NCBI GenBank assembly: GCA_035294725.1
Contig: DATGKK010000024.1
Location: 1-13,914, forward strand
Length of the DNA stretch: 13,914 nt
Direction: 5' to 3'
DNA from: DATGKK01 sp035294725
GTDB taxonomy: Bacteria > Actinomycetota > Acidimicrobiia > Acidimicrobiales > Bog-793
Below the pieces are notes generated by a model. It did no database searches. It was given only the letters and a program-made list of their open reading frames with translations, and was not told the origin of the DNA. The position numbers were made by a program, and so were the translations under genes. Positions 13,392-13,914 of the stretch are shown in pieces (within the stretch, counting starts at the first letter, position 1; each line of letters begins with the position of its first letter).

Positions 13392-13914
13392 TCAGCGGAC
13401 GAGCGCGTAGGCGATCACGGTCGAGGCGTTGAAGGCGAGGTGGGCGGTGATCGAGGCGCCGAGACGGCCTGTGCGCCAGGCGAGGAGGCCGAGGAGCATG
13501 CCGAACCCGGCGAGACCGAGGAACTGGAGGGCCTCGAAGTGGACGAGCCCGAACAACAGCCCGGTCGCGACGATCGAGAGGGCTGCGGACCGCCTTGCCC
13601 CGAGCGAGGCGAACCTGCCGAGCAGCGACCGGAGGACGAGCCCCCGGAAGAACAGCTCTTCGACGATCGGGCTCCCGACGCAGATCAGCACGGCGACAAG
13701 GACGAACGACGCCGTGCCCGACGAGCTCGCCGGGCCGAGGAGCTGGCGTGCCGGGTGGCCGAGGCGCTGGTCGAGGTGGGGCACGAACGGCTCGAGGGGC
13801 AGCTCGAGGAGGGGGACGAGAGCGAACTGGCTCACCACTCCGACCGCAAGGCCAAGGGGCAGGTCCGGCCATGGCCTCAGGCTGAGGCCGAAGGTGGTCC
13901 TGAGAGAATGGTCG
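13392..13914 (-). CDS. CPBP-family intramembrane metalloprotease (5' end cut by window)
   Basis: The frame is open to the right edge and shows 173 residues of a hydrophobic protein, from a segment FGLSLRPWPDLPLGLAVG that is typical of this family. It carries the three CPBP (ABI/CAAX protease-like) motifs: EExxxR in VEELFFRG, FxxxH in FGLVHFE and HxxxN in AHLAFNAS, each within a predicted membrane helix. Such proteins are putative glutamate-type membrane proteases; specific substrates are rarely known. A GTG at 13838 is not the start because family sequence continues upstream of it. The gene ends 15 bp before manB and is probably on the same transcript. Family is clear; role is unknown. Confidence 0.88.
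   Translation of the reverse strand, partial: DHSLRTTFGLSLRPWPDLPLGLAVGVVSQFALVPLLELPLEPFVPHLDQRLGHPARQLLGPASSSGTASFVLVAVLICVGSPIVEELFFRGLVLRSLLGRFASLGARRSAALSIVATGLLFGLVHFEALQFLGLAGFGMLLGLLAWRTGRLGASITAHLAFNASTVIAYALVR

Overview
The window is very GC-rich, uses GTG starts freely, and is dense with genes that mostly overlap by a few bases. Gene order points to a high-GC actinobacterium. A divergent lexA / LysM-gene pair followed by nrdR, with miaA-dapF-hflX on the same side, is the arrangement known around lexA in Mycobacterium and relatives. manB, a Trm112-like gene, a SIS-fold sugar isomerase and ahcY also travel together in actinobacteria. Several proteins are not the usual mycobacterial or streptomycete type: a proteobacterial-style DapD, a short insert-free AhcY and a short HPF. 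A deep-branching class such as Acidimicrobiia is therefore my best guess, by inference only.

Layout from left to right. (1) nrdR (cut by the left edge) and a membrane LysM protein read leftward, and lexA reads rightward. The ~180 bp between the last two carries five LexA-type operators and a candidate promoter in each direction. (2) A 310-bp gap between the converging lexA and dapE holds one long hairpin and no gene I recognise. (3) A leftward operon follows: hpf, miaA, dapF, hflX, dapC, dapD, dapE. It combines ribosome and tRNA functions with four enzymes of the succinylase branch of diaminopimelate/lysine synthesis, mostly joined by 4-bp stop/start overlaps. (4) A ~410-bp gap upstream of hpf contains several inverted repeats that could form a structured leader RNA, a G-quadruplex-type run and a likely ahcY terminator. 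(5) A second leftward operon follows: a CPBP membrane protease (cut by the right edge), manB phosphomannomutase, a Trm112-like protein, a bifunctional phosphoglucose/phosphomannose isomerase and an adenosylhomocysteinase homologue.

How the genes work together. LexA, the LysM protein and NrdR form a DNA-damage, division-arrest and dNTP-supply module. DapD, DapC, DapE and DapF would carry tetrahydrodipicolinate to meso-diaminopimelate for the cell wall and lysine. The PGI/PMI and ManB enzymes lead from fructose-6-phosphate to mannose-1-phosphate for glycans.

The most unusual observations are these. The AhcY homologue has lost several residues catalytic in known SAH hydrolases (Lys to Arg, His to Gln, Asn to Ala, Glu to Asp). 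The DapF has Ser in place of its first catalytic Cys. The SOS control region has five operators, three of them in a 15-bp tandem array. A set of nested inverted repeats lies upstream of hpf/raiA. I found no phage, transposon, CRISPR or defence genes; the window looks like core genome with divergent members.
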